A stretch of 6,028 nucleotides of DNA from Clostridia bacterium (GTDB lineage: Bacteria > Bacillota > Clostridia > Oscillospirales > CAG-272): positions 1 to 6,028 of the forward strand of contig JAFXFQ010000046.1 of the NCBI GenBank assembly GCA_017520365.1, read 5' to 3'. Within the stretch, counting starts at the first letter, position 1; each line of letters starts with the position of its first letter. Shown here piece by piece: positions 1-5,754 of this stretch. The notes under the pieces are model-generated. The model did not search any database. It was not told the DNA's origin and was given only the letters and a program-made list of their open reading frames with translations. The position numbers and the translations under genes were made by a program.

Positions 1-937
1 CCTTTCCGGCTGTCTCCCCATGTTCATTCAGCTCCCCATCATCATGTCTCTTTATAACGTTATCGTATCTCCCCTGCAGAATATGTTTATGCTTACAAAT
101 GATAAGATCAATACTCTTATCAAGGCTATACTCCCTTATTGCAGCACCACAGACCCTGCAAGCAGTCTGCTTTCTCAGAAGGCTCTTACAGAGCTTACAA
201 AGAGCAGCCGACTTGCACAGACCGAGATCATCAACCTTGTGAGAGACGGTAAGCTGGATATGCTGACAGGTGATGCAGGAGATGTTGTTAACGAGCTCAA
301 GGGAATGTCACAGTTCTTCCCCAGCTACAATGCGTTCGGACTTGACTTTTCCCTTCAGCCTCCCATGCCCAGCGCTGAGAGCTTCAAGGAGCTCTGGCCT
401 CTTATCTTCGTACCCGTGCTTATCGTTGTAACAATGATCCTCAGCACAAAGCTTTCCAGAAAGTTCACCTATCAGGACCCCACCATGCAACAGCAGCAGG
501 ATAACTGCTCCATGAAGGTCATGATGTATTCCATGCCCCTCCTTTCCGCATCCATCGCATTCAGTCTTCCCGCAGCCGTAGGTGTTTACTGGATCTACCG
601 TTCCATTGTATCCACTCTCCAGCAGTTCCTTCTGTCCGTATTTATGCCCCTTCCCAAGTTTACCGAGGAGGATTATAAGAAGGCAGAAAAGGAATTTGCA
701 GGTAAGAGCGAAAAGCAGCAGAAGAAAAAGAACGAAAAGGGCGGCAATGTAGGCAAATATGCCTATAACGCAGACGGTACCGTTAAGAGATCACTTCATC
801 ATATCGATGAGGATGACACTCCCGCTCCTCTTCCCGTTAAAAAGGAAGAGGCAAAGCTTGCCGAGGGCGTTGACCCCGCAGATGCGCCCGTAATGAAGGA
901 CGATCGCGGAACAGAGTACAAGAAAAAGACAAAATAA
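1..937 (+). CDS. yidC: Membrane protein insertase YidC/OxaI family, 5'-truncated by window edge
   Basis: This is the C-terminal part of YidC, which inserts and folds proteins in the cytoplasmic membrane alone or with SecYEG. The reading frame is open to the window edge, so the ATG at 20 is internal; the six codons before it (LSGCLP) complete the family motif GCLPMFIQLPI. About 311 residues are visible. In order they hold a membrane segment (PIIMSLYNVIV, about 12-25), a long polar external loop (about 35-125), a membrane segment starting near LWPLIFVPVLIVV (about 131-151), and a hydrophobic pair around MYSMPLLSASIAF and AAVGVYWIYRSI (about 175-215). The last 95 or so residues form a Lys/Glu-rich cytoplasmic tail, as expected for a ribosome- or RNA-contacting tail in Gram-positive YidC. 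The conserved membrane arginine would lie upstream of the window. Placement directly before jag is the classic order. The family call is firm; the role of the tail is inferred. Confidence 0.93.
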   Translation, partial: LSGCLPMFIQLPIIMSLYNVIVSPLQNMFMLTNDKINTLIKAILPYCSTTDPASSLLSQKALTELTKSSRLAQTEIINLVRDGKLDMLTGDAGDVVNELKGMSQFFPSYNAFGLDFSLQPPMPSAESFKELWPLIFVPVLIVVTMILSTKLSRKFTYQDPTMQQQQDNCSMKVMMYSMPLLSASIAFSLPAAVGVYWIYRSIVSTLQQFLLSVFMPLPKFTEEDYKKAEKEFAGKSEKQQKKKNEKGGNVGKYAYNADGTVKRSLHHIDEDDTPAPLPVKKEEAKLAEGVDPADAPVMKDDRGTEYKKKTK

Positions 938-959
938 AAGCGGCGGCGGCTGCTTTTGT
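936..959 (+). terminator. Terminator-like hairpin at the yidC stop codon
   Basis: Bases 936-944 pair with 949-957 (nine pairs, one G·U, loop GGCG). The GC-rich core is 940-944/949-953, followed directly by TTTTGT. The T tract is short, so it may be a weak terminator or a partial attenuator between yidC and jag rather than a full stop. No convincing promoter was seen between it and jag, which favours read-through. Confidence 0.45.
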
Positions 960-984
960 AATACTTGCGGTATTAAAATAAATA

Positions 985-1000
985 TCTGCCGAACGGCAGA
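985..1000 (+). promoter_or_regulatory. Small hairpin just upstream of the jag ribosome-binding site
   Basis: TCTGCC (985-990) can pair with GGCAGA (995-1000) across the loop GAAC, ending two bases before the Shine-Dalgarno GGAG (1003-1006). The same GGCAGA recurs at 1014-1019 inside the jag start region, so the left arm has a second possible partner that would enclose the ribosome-binding site. A weaker hairpin (959-964 with 970-975) lies just upstream. A regulatory role is only inferred. Confidence 0.3.
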
Positions 1001-1011
1001 ACGGAGTATTT

Positions 1012-2094
1012 ATGGCAGAAGAAATAATCATTCAGGGCAAGACGCTTGAAGAGGCTATGGCCGAGGCGCAGTCCAAATATAACGGAGATAACGTTCAGTA
1101 CGATATTCTCGAAATGCCCAGACGCGGCATCTTCGGTATCGGCGCATCTCCTGCAAAGATCAAGGTTATAATCAATGACGTAGAGGACGATGAGGACACG
1201 GACCTTTCCGGTATCGTTGCCTCCATCAAGGGCCTCGGCGTAACAACAAATAAGGGCGGCGGCGATGAGGCTGCAAGGCACGCAAAGGCAGAGGAGCCCA
1301 AGGCTGAAGAAAAGAAAGCCGAAAAGCCCCACCGCGAGAAGAGAGAGAGACGTGAAAAGAGAGAAAAGCGTCCCGCTCCTGCTCCCGCATCCGTACCCGC
1401 AGCAGAGGAAAAGAAGCCTGAAAAGAAGGCACCCGTAATCAAGGAGCCCAAGGTGATCGAGGTCACCGATAAGGAGCTTGAGTGCGCTCTTACCTTTGCA
1501 AACACACTCCTTCGCGATATGGGTATCAATGCCGAGGCTAAGTTCGCAGGCAGCGAGCCCTCCGGCGTTGGCGGAAACACATATCCCCATATCGAGATCG
1601 TCGGAGAGGGTGCAGGTATCCTCATCGGTCATCACGGTGAGACTCTTGATGCTATCCAGTATCTCGTAAACCTCTGTGCTCACCGCAAGGGCGGCTCCGG
1701 CTCCAAGGAGTTCGTTAAGATCATCGTTGATATTGAGGATTACCGCGCAAAGAGAGAGGAAACTCTCCGTGCCCTTGCAAGAAGAACAGCACAGAAGGCT
1801 GTGAAATATAAGCGAAATATCGTTCTCGAGCCTATGAATCCCTTCGAGAGAAGAATCATCCACTCCGAGATCCAGGATATTGAAAACGTATCTACTCATT
1901 CTGTCGGCAGCGATGAGAACCGCAAGATCGTAGTTTGCTACGAGGGTGCGGATAAGATTCAGCGCCGCCGCCGTCACGACGGAAGAAACAGAAACGCAGA
2001 AAGGGCTCCCGTGCAGGATGATACTGCATCTGCAGAGCTTCTCTCTGCAGTTGATGCCGTTGCAGACATCGCAGTAGACGTGGACGCTGAGTAA
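1012..2094 (+). CDS. jag: Jag/KhpB RNA-binding protein (Jag_N, KH and R3H domains)
   Basis: This is a cytoplasmic RNA-binding protein, called Jag, KhpB or EloR in other Gram-positives, where it partners with KhpA and influences cell elongation, division and sporulation. The 360 residues show an N-terminal Jag_N domain (1-55: GKTLEEAMAEAQ, then RRGIFGIGASPAKIKV). A long Lys/Glu/Arg/Ala/Pro linker follows (about 85-147). The KH domain (about 150-240) keeps its GxxG loop as G206-H-H-G209. The R3H domain (about 243-308) has its namesake residues R280 and H284. An acidic, alanine-rich tail (323-360) ends the protein. Bacillus subtilis Jag is close to 208 residues, and the excess here is linker and tail. 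The start is set by GGAG at 1003-1006, five bases before the ATG. It follows yidC by 74 bp and is closed by a strong terminator. The RNA targets cannot be seen from sequence. Confidence 0.95.
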   Translation: MAEEIIIQGKTLEEAMAEAQSKYNGDNVQYDILEMPRRGIFGIGASPAKIKVIINDVEDDEDTDLSGIVASIKGLGVTTNKGGGDEAARHAKAEEPKAEEKKAEKPHREKRERREKREKRPAPAPASVPAAEEKKPEKKAPVIKEPKVIEVTDKELECALTFANTLLRDMGINAEAKFAGSEPSGVGGNTYPHIEIVGEGAGILIGHHGETLDAIQYLVNLCAHRKGGSGSKEFVKIIVDIEDYRAKREETLRALARRTAQKAVKYKRNIVLEPMNPFERRIIHSEIQDIENVSTHSVGSDENRKIVVCYEGADKIQRRRRHDGRNRNAERAPVQDDTASAELLSAVDAVADIAVDVDAE

Positions 2095-2126
2095 AAAAGC
2101 GGGGGATGCTTCATCCCCCGTTTTTT
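2095..2126 (+). terminator. Strong rho-independent terminator after jag (probably bidirectional)
   Basis: CGGGGGATG (2100-2108) pairs perfectly with CATCCCCCG (2112-2120) across the loop CTT and is followed by T6 (2121-2126). A short A run (2095-2098) on the left extends the stem and provides a T tract on the other strand. It begins immediately after the jag TAA, so yidC–jag transcription should end here and mnmE needs its own promoter. Confidence 0.93.
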
Positions 2127-2163
2127 AAGTTATAAGTTTAGAGAAAAGCGAAGATCGAAGGAA

Positions 2164-2185
2164 CGTTTCCTCTTCGGCGGAAACG
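2164..2185 (+). promoter_or_regulatory. Leader hairpin upstream of mnmE ribosome-binding site
   Basis: CGTTTCC (2164-2170) pairs perfectly with GGAAACG (2179-2185) across an eight-base loop, TCTTCGGC. It lies 10 bases before the Shine-Dalgarno AAAGGAG (2196-2202). The gap between the jag terminator and this hairpin must hold the mnmE promoter, but no clear -35/-10 pair could be picked out. A role in mRNA stability or translation is possible but unproven. Confidence 0.3.
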
Positions 2186-2208
2186 GAAATGATCGAAAGG
2201 AGAAGTGT

Positions 2209-3576
2209 ATGATCGGAGAAACCGTTGCGGCTGTTTCAACGCCTGCGGGCAAGGGCGGCATTGCCGTTATCCGTATAAGCGGCGAAAAAAGTGCAGAAAT
2301 ACTGAACAGATGCTTCGTGGCGAAAAAAAGCCCTGTTGAAGCTCCCAGAAGAGCCGTTTTCGGCACTGTTGTAAACGGAGAAGAGACGGTGGATACCGGT
2401 ATTGCCGTGTTTTTTTCAGAGGGCGCTTCCTTTACGGGAGAGGCTTCGGCAGAGATAAGCTGCCACGGCGGCACCGCCGTAACGAAGGCTGTTCTTGAGG
2501 CTGTTTTCAAGGCAGGTGCCACCCCTGCGGATGCAGGTGAGTTTACCCGCCGTGCCTTCGTCAACGGAAGGCTGACCCTTTCCGAGGCAGAGGCTGTAGG
2601 CAGATTGATCGATGCAGATACAGACAGCCGCCGCCGCCTTGCCTCAAACGCGCTCAGAGGCTCTCTCAGAGAAAAGACAGAGGGGATCAGAAATTCTCTT
2701 CTTGATGTTCTTTCCGCTCTTTATGCCGTGATCGATTATCCCGACGAGGATATCGGGAACGAGGGAGAGGAGCAGATAGAGGGTGTGCTTGCTGATAATA
2801 TTGCTGCGCTTAATGCTCTTCTCAGAACGTATAAAACGGGAAGCGCCGTGGCTGACGGCGTGGTTACTGTTATATGCGGCTCCCCCAATTGCGGAAAAAG
2901 TACCCTTTATAACCTTCTCTGCAAAGAGGAAAAGGCCATCGTAACAGACGTGGCAGGTACAACCCGTGATACACTTTGGGAAACCGTTGATGCGGGCGGC
3001 ATAACTCTTCGCCTTGCAGATACAGCAGGTATCAGAGAGGCAGACAACGTTGTGGAGAGCATCGGCGTTGACCGCGCAAGGGATGCAATGCATAAGGCTC
3101 AGCTGGTCATTTCCGTGTTTGACGGCTCCCGTGAGCTTAACGACGACGAGAGGGAGCTGCTGGGCGAGCTTTCCACCCTTTCTGCGGCAAGGATCGCAGT
3201 TATAAACAAATCTGATACAGAGACCTTTAAGGTATGTAGTGAGATAGAACGGGTAAACGATAAGACCGTTATTATGTCCGCAAAGCACGGCGAGGGCGAG
3301 GACGACCTTTTTGAGGCGATCGGCGCTCTCTTTAATGAGGATAAGATATCCCTATCCTCCGATGCTGTTATTTGGGAAGCACGCCACAAGGCGGCGGTGG
3401 AAAGCGTTATCGCCCTGCTCACCGACGCCCGTGATGCACTTGTTTTCGGAGACCCTGCAGATGCGGTCTGCACCCTTTGCGAGAGCGCCCTTTCCGAGCT
3501 TTCTCTCATTGACGGCAGAGGTGTTACCGAGGATATAGTATCCCGAATATTCGCCCGCTTCTGTGTTGGAAAATAA
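2209..3576 (+). CDS. mnmE: tRNA uridine-5-carboxymethylaminomethyl(34) synthesis GTPase MnmE
   Basis: MnmE works in the cytoplasm with the flavoprotein MnmG to modify the wobble uridine (U34) of certain tRNAs, using methylene-tetrahydrofolate and GTP; potassium-stimulated GTPase activity drives the complex. The protein has 455 residues, the usual length. The N-terminal folate-binding domain starts MIGETVAAVSTPAGKGGIAV. A helical domain is interrupted by a G domain: P-loop G224-SPNC-GKS231, G2 GTTRD (250-254), G3 DTAG (271-274), G4 NKSD (333-336) and G5 SAK (357-359). The protein ends in the invariant C452-V-G-K motif, whose cysteine is needed for tRNA modification in characterised homologues. 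AAAGGAG (2196-2202) fixes the start. The partner gene mnmG usually follows, but here the next gene is convergent and two bases away, so mnmE seems to be transcribed alone. No terminator is visible right after its stop. Confidence 0.97.
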   Translation: MIGETVAAVSTPAGKGGIAVIRISGEKSAEILNRCFVAKKSPVEAPRRAVFGTVVNGEETVDTGIAVFFSEGASFTGEASAEISCHGGTAVTKAVLEAVFKAGATPADAGEFTRRAFVNGRLTLSEAEAVGRLIDADTDSRRRLASNALRGSLREKTEGIRNSLLDVLSALYAVIDYPDEDIGNEGEEQIEGVLADNIAALNALLRTYKTGSAVADGVVTVICGSPNCGKSTLYNLLCKEEKAIVTDVAGTTRDTLWETVDAGGITLRLADTAGIREADNVVESIGVDRARDAMHKAQLVISVFDGSRELNDDERELLGELSTLSAARIAVINKSDTETFKVCSEIERVNDKTVIMSAKHGEGEDDLFEAIGALFNEDKISLSSDAVIWEARHKAAVESVIALLTDARDALVFGDPADAVCTLCESALSELSLIDGRGVTEDIVSRIFARFCVGK

Positions 3577-3578
3577 GC

Positions 3579-4043
3579 TTATCTTCTCTTGGGAATGAGG
3601 ATGAAAATAAGAACGAGAACGGAAATAATGACGATAACGGCAATTGCTATAGCCCAGGGATTGATACCGTTTTCCTCAAGCTCCATCCCTTCGATGACGC
3701 CTGTGGATTCATCTGCTCTGTCAGAATCGGTGGTGCCGTCAGCGCGGTCTGTGGAGTTCTCACTGTCAGCTTTGTCGGTCACCCTGTCGTTTTTGTCATC
3801 CTTGTCATCGTCAACAATGCCATCCTCCTCGGCCTCGGGCTCCCCATTTTCAGGGTCAAGAAAGCCCTCAGAGCCGTCAACCATATCCTTTATGTCCGTC
3901 GCAGCCTCCTCCAGCATACTTTCTCCGTCGCTTACGGCATCACTGCCCACGTCGGAAAGATCGCTTTCGGCGGCAACAGCAACCTGGCAGAGGAGAAGAG
4001 AAAGCAAGGTTATGCATATAACGGCAGTATAAAGCTTTTTCAT
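3579..4043 (-). CDS. Secreted, C-terminally membrane-anchored acidic protein, function unknown
   Basis: I do not recognise this family. The likely product has 154 residues. The start at 4043 is chosen because it begins a clear Sec signal peptide (MKKLYTAVICITLLSLLLCQ, probable cleavage near AVA-A-E at 24-26) and has AAAGGA nine bases upstream; a longer in-frame start at 4181 would add a non-signal extension and overlap the neighbouring gene. The middle (about 26-126) is very rich in Asp, Glu, Ser and Thr, low in hydrophobics, and probably disordered. One membrane helix follows (about 130-150, WAIAIAVIVIISVLVLIFIL), then the short positive tail PKRR. This predicts a type I membrane protein with an acidic extracellular stalk and almost no cytoplasmic part. 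No LPXTG motif or lipobox with certain spacing is seen, although Cys19 falls inside the signal peptide. It is convergent with mnmE and divergent from the RNHCP gene, and it sits where mnmG is normally found. Confidence 0.75.
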   Translation of the reverse strand: MKKLYTAVICITLLSLLLCQVAVAAESDLSDVGSDAVSDGESMLEEAATDIKDMVDGSEGFLDPENGEPEAEEDGIVDDDKDDKNDRVTDKADSENSTDRADGTTDSDRADESTGVIEGMELEENGINPWAIAIAVIVIISVLVLIFILIPKRR

Positions 4044-4052
4044 ATTTGGAAA

Positions 4053-4059
4053 TCCTTTC
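4053..4059 (-). promoter_or_regulatory. Ribosome-binding site deciding the start of the acidic membrane protein
   Basis: On the - strand this reads GAAAGGA, nine bases before the ATG at 4043. It supports the signal-peptide start over the upstream in-frame ATG at 4181, which lies inside the RNHCP gene. Confidence 0.6.
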
Positions 4060-4060
4060 T

Positions 4061-4088
4061 TTGCAGCTTTTTGATACAAGTATATTAT
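4061..4088 (+). promoter_or_regulatory. Possible sigma-A-type promoter for the RNHCP–rsmG unit
   Basis: TTGCAG (4061-4066) and TATTAT (4083-4088) are 16 bases apart in the 87-bp divergent gap. The -10 is good (five of six) but the -35 is poor. A short hairpin (CTCCG 4092-4096 with CGGAG 4103-4107) would fall at the start of the transcript. The divergent layout requires a + strand promoter here; this is the best candidate. Confidence 0.3.
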
Positions 4089-4130
4089 TTCCTCCGCTCT
4101 CACGGAGTATACGCAATAAATTGAGGTATT

Positions 4131-4463
4131 ATGGAAAACAAAAGATTTACTAAAAACGATTCGGGCTTTGTCTGCGGACATTGCGGTAAGGATGTGGAGC
4201 CGCTCGGCTACACATCAAGAAATCATTGCCCCTATTGCCTTTGGAGCCGCCACCTTGATGAAAACCCCGGTGACCGTGCCAGCGATTGTAAAGGCCTTAT
4301 GGAGCCTGTTTCTGCCCTGCCCGACCCTAAAAAGGGATATATCATTATCCATAAATGCCAGAAATGCGGCGCTATTCGCAGAAACAAGGCGGCATATGGC
4401 CCGAAGGAAGGCGCCAACGATAACCTGAAGCTGATAATTTCCCTCACCGGTAAGGTGTTCTGA
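4131..4463 (+). CDS. RNHCP-domain zinc-ribbon protein, function unknown
   Basis: This 110-residue protein carries the RNHCP domain, a small bacterial family named after the motif seen here as R30-N-H-C-P34. Cysteine pairs C15/C18 (CGHC), C33/C36 (CPYC) and C76/C79 (CQKC), plus C53 and H32, suggest zinc binding, probably one or two ribbon-like sites. Other family landmarks are WSRHLDENPGDR (38-49), then C53-K-G and the M57-E-P segment. It has no signal peptide or membrane segment, so it is cytoplasmic. GAGG at 4123-4126, four bases before the ATG, fixes the start. Its stop codon overlaps the rsmG ribosome-binding site, so the two are probably co-translated. By family and context a nucleic-acid or ribosome-related role is a reasonable guess, but no function is established from sequence. 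Confidence 0.88.
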   Translation: MENKRFTKNDSGFVCGHCGKDVEPLGYTSRNHCPYCLWSRHLDENPGDRASDCKGLMEPVSALPDPKKGYIIIHKCQKCGAIRRNKAAYGPKEGANDNLKLIISLTGKVF

Positions 4464-4467
4464 GGTG
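4462..4467 (+). promoter_or_regulatory. rsmG ribosome-binding site overlapping the RNHCP stop codon
   Basis: GAGGTG begins inside the TGA stop (4461-4463) of the upstream gene. GAGG lies five bases before the ATG at 4471. This favours ATG 4471 over the in-frame GTG at 4465 and implies translational coupling. Confidence 0.65.
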
Positions 4468-4470
4468 AAT

Positions 4471-5208
4471 ATGATATACGAAGTAAATGAATTCAAATCA
4501 AGACTTACCGCTCTTTGTGAAAAGGCGGGGCTTTCTCACCTTTGCAGCGGAAATGAGGATAAGATATATACCATATGCTCTCAGCTTGACCAAAAGTCAA
4601 AGCAGTTCAATCTTACCGCCATCACCGACCCTGAGGAGGTGCTGAGAAAGCATATCATAGACTGCCTGTTTGCGGCTGAATGCGTAAGAGCGCTGGCGGG
4701 AGAGGGAGCAACCCTTCTGGACGTTGGCAGCGGAGCAGGCTTCCCATCCCTTCCCATAGCGGCAGTGCTTCCTTTCGTAAACGTTACCGCAATGGATGCT
4801 ACCGCAAAGAAAACTGTCTATATGAACGACACCGCCTCTCTTGCAAAAATCGGTAATTTCAATGCAGTAAATAAAAGAGCAGAGGAGGCGGCTCGCGAGG
4901 GCATGGCAGCGAGCTTTGAGCTTGTCAGTGCAAGAGCTGTGGCAAGGCTAAACGTGCTTATGGAGCTTTGTGTCCCCTTTCTGAAGCTTGGCGGCTACTT
5001 CGTTTCCATGAAGGGCGCGGCGGCAGACGAGGAGATGAAGGAGGCGGAGAGCGCGGCCAAAAAGCTGGGCGCAACCTTCGTCAAAAAGGTGCCTTATACC
5101 CTCCCTGACCTTGATGATGCGAGGTTTATCCTCATATACAGAAAGGATTCGAAAACACCCTCCCTGTATCCCCGTAATTTTTCACAGATATCAAAAAAAC
5201 CGCTTTAG
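4471..5208 (+). CDS. rsmG: 16S rRNA (guanine-N7)-methyltransferase RsmG (GidB)
   Basis: RsmG uses S-adenosylmethionine to make m7G at position 527 (E. coli numbering) of 16S rRNA, in the decoding-site region; loss gives low-level streptomycin resistance in several bacteria. The 245 residues match the family's usual size. Visible landmarks are QFNLTAITDPEEVLRKHIID (45-64), the SAM-binding loop LLDVGSGAGFPSLPIA (82-97), D109 at the end of the second strand, SARAVARLNVLMEL (153-166), the LGGYFVSMKG strand (173-182), and the typical tail TPSLYPRNFSQISKKPL (229-245). A GTG six bases upstream in frame is an alternative start but has a weaker ribosome-binding site. It is the second gene of a unit with the RNHCP protein instead of following mnmG. 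Its last five codons also form the left arm of its own terminator. Confidence 0.95.
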   Translation: MIYEVNEFKSRLTALCEKAGLSHLCSGNEDKIYTICSQLDQKSKQFNLTAITDPEEVLRKHIIDCLFAAECVRALAGEGATLLDVGSGAGFPSLPIAAVLPFVNVTAMDATAKKTVYMNDTASLAKIGNFNAVNKRAEEAAREGMAASFELVSARAVARLNVLMELCVPFLKLGGYFVSMKGAAADEEMKEAESAAKKLGATFVKKVPYTLPDLDDARFILIYRKDSKTPSLYPRNFSQISKKPL

Positions 5209-5228
5209 TCATCTGAAGCGGTTTTTTT
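5193..5228 (+). terminator. Rho-independent terminator overlapping the end of rsmG
   Basis: A7 (5193-5199) plus CCGCTTTAG (5200-5208) pair with CTGAAGCGG (5213-5221) plus T7 (5222-5228), with loop TCAT. That is 16 pairs with one G·U. The left arm encodes the final Lys-Lys-Pro-Leu and stop of RsmG. The A and T tracts would let it work on both strands. Confidence 0.92.
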
Positions 5229-5295
5229 ATTTTATAAAGCATCAAAAAGATATATAAAAGTCGCCTAAAATTTTGCCATACTCTCACGGCCTTTG

Positions 5296-5304
5296 TGGTA
5301 TCAT
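5296..5304 (+). promoter_or_regulatory. Possible extended -10 promoter for the parB/noc fragment
   Basis: TGG followed by TATCAT (5299-5304) fits an extended -10 element. TTGCCA at 5273-5278 is a -35-like hexamer but sits 20 bases away, which is too far for a standard promoter. The terminator upstream means this gene needs its own promoter in the 134-bp gap. Confidence 0.3.
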
Positions 5305-5342
5305 TCATCTGCAAAGGAAATGTAAGAAAGGAATGGTTAATA

Positions 5343-5672
5343 ATGGATTTCAAATGGGAATCAAAGGAAAAGAGCGAAAAAAAAGAAAGTGAAACGGGGG
5401 TATTTAAGGTAAAGGTTGACAATATCGTGCCAAATCCCTGCCAACCGAGAAAATGCTTTACGGATGAGGCAATACTTCGCCTTTCGGACAGCATTCGTAC
5501 CCACGGACTTATCCAGCCGCTGTGCGTGAGGCAGCCCGAGGGATCGGAGGGGGTGTACGAGCTTGTTGCGGGAGAAAGACGGCTGAGAGCTGTAAAGCGG
5601 TTGGGGCTTTCCGAGGCCAGAATACTCTCGATACGTTTGTTCCGGTATAAGGGTTGCGCAGATATGGGCTGA
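5343..5672 (+). pseudogene. ParB/Noc-family protein, N-terminal part only; broken after about 94 residues
   Basis: ParB and its paralogue Noc are DNA-binding CTPases that load at parS-like sites and act in chromosome segregation or nucleoid occlusion. From the ATG at 5343 (AAAGGA at 5327-5332, ten bases upstream) 109 residues are read. They start with a charged leader (1-20), then VFKVKVDNIVPNPCQPRK (20-37), HGLIQPL (54-60) and the CTP-contacting GERRLRA (77-83). After GLSEARI (about 88-94) the family pattern is lost, and the frame ends in LSIRLFRYKGCADMG. An intact relative would continue for about 180 more residues with the third CTP motif, helix-turn-helix and dimer domain; none is present in any + strand frame here. 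The position directly after rsmG is that of noc/parB in Firmicutes. It is either a broken gene or the left side of a mis-joined sequence. An upstream in-frame ATG at 5295 is unlikely because it overlaps the candidate promoter. Confidence 0.8.
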
Positions 5673-5705
5673 CCGCGGGACAGATTTTTTGTTCAGCCGG
5701 CTGAC
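5667..5705. repeat. GGCTGA/TCAGCC repeats past the break in parB
   Basis: GGCTGAC occurs at 5667-5673 and 5699-5705, and the inverse TCAGCC lies at 5693-5698, forming with the second copy a 12-base palindrome (5693-5704). T6 at 5685-5690 precedes the palindrome rather than following it, so it is not a standard + strand terminator. It lies in non-coding sequence between the two parB pieces. Confidence 0.4.
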
Positions 5706-5716
5706 GGATGGTGCGG

Positions 5717-5752
5717 ACAGCTATTCACTATTCACTTTTAGTTCTTAGCTGT
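5717..5752. repeat. Inverted repeat enclosing a tandem CTATTCA repeat
   Basis: ACAGCTA (5717-5723) and TAGCTGT (5746-5752) are perfect inverted arms 22 bases apart. Starting within the left arm, CTATTCA is repeated twice in tandem (5721-5734). The stretch is AT-rich and unlike either neighbour. It looks like a dispersed intergenic repeat, which is an inference; no transposase accompanies it. Confidence 0.5.
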
Positions 5753-5754
5753 TT

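Noticed and set aside
973..1977. A 334-codon open frame on the - strand covering nearly all of jag
   Set aside because: jag has clear Jag_N, KH and R3H domains in its own frame. The antisense product is a Leu/Cys/Ser-rich composition artefact with no recognisable domain and no good ribosome-binding site.
2644..3288. A 214-codon - strand open frame inside mnmE
   Set aside because: It lies wholly opposite the conserved MnmE G domain, and its translation shows no family features.
3589..4032. A Ser-rich 147-codon + strand open frame opposite the acidic membrane protein
   Set aside because: The - strand reading has a signal peptide, a membrane helix and a ribosome-binding site. The + strand reading is low-complexity serine and has no such features.
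4044..4181. Longer start for the acidic membrane protein at 4181
   Set aside because: It would overlap the start of the RNHCP gene, bury the signal peptide 46 residues inside, and lose the AAAGGA ribosome-binding site at 4053-4059.
4343..4353. DnaA-box-like TTATCCATA near the expected origin region
   Set aside because: A single inexact site inside the RNHCP coding sequence, with no cluster or AT-rich unwinding element. It is not evidence of an origin.
5209..5342. parS or Noc-binding site near the parB fragment
   Set aside because: No 16-base palindrome resembling the parS or Noc site consensus was found in this gap or elsewhere in the window.
5673..5754. Insertion sequence end or attachment site at the parB break
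   Set aside because: There are short repeats but no transposase, no target-site duplication flanking a unit, and no tRNA or integrase, so it is listed only as repeats.
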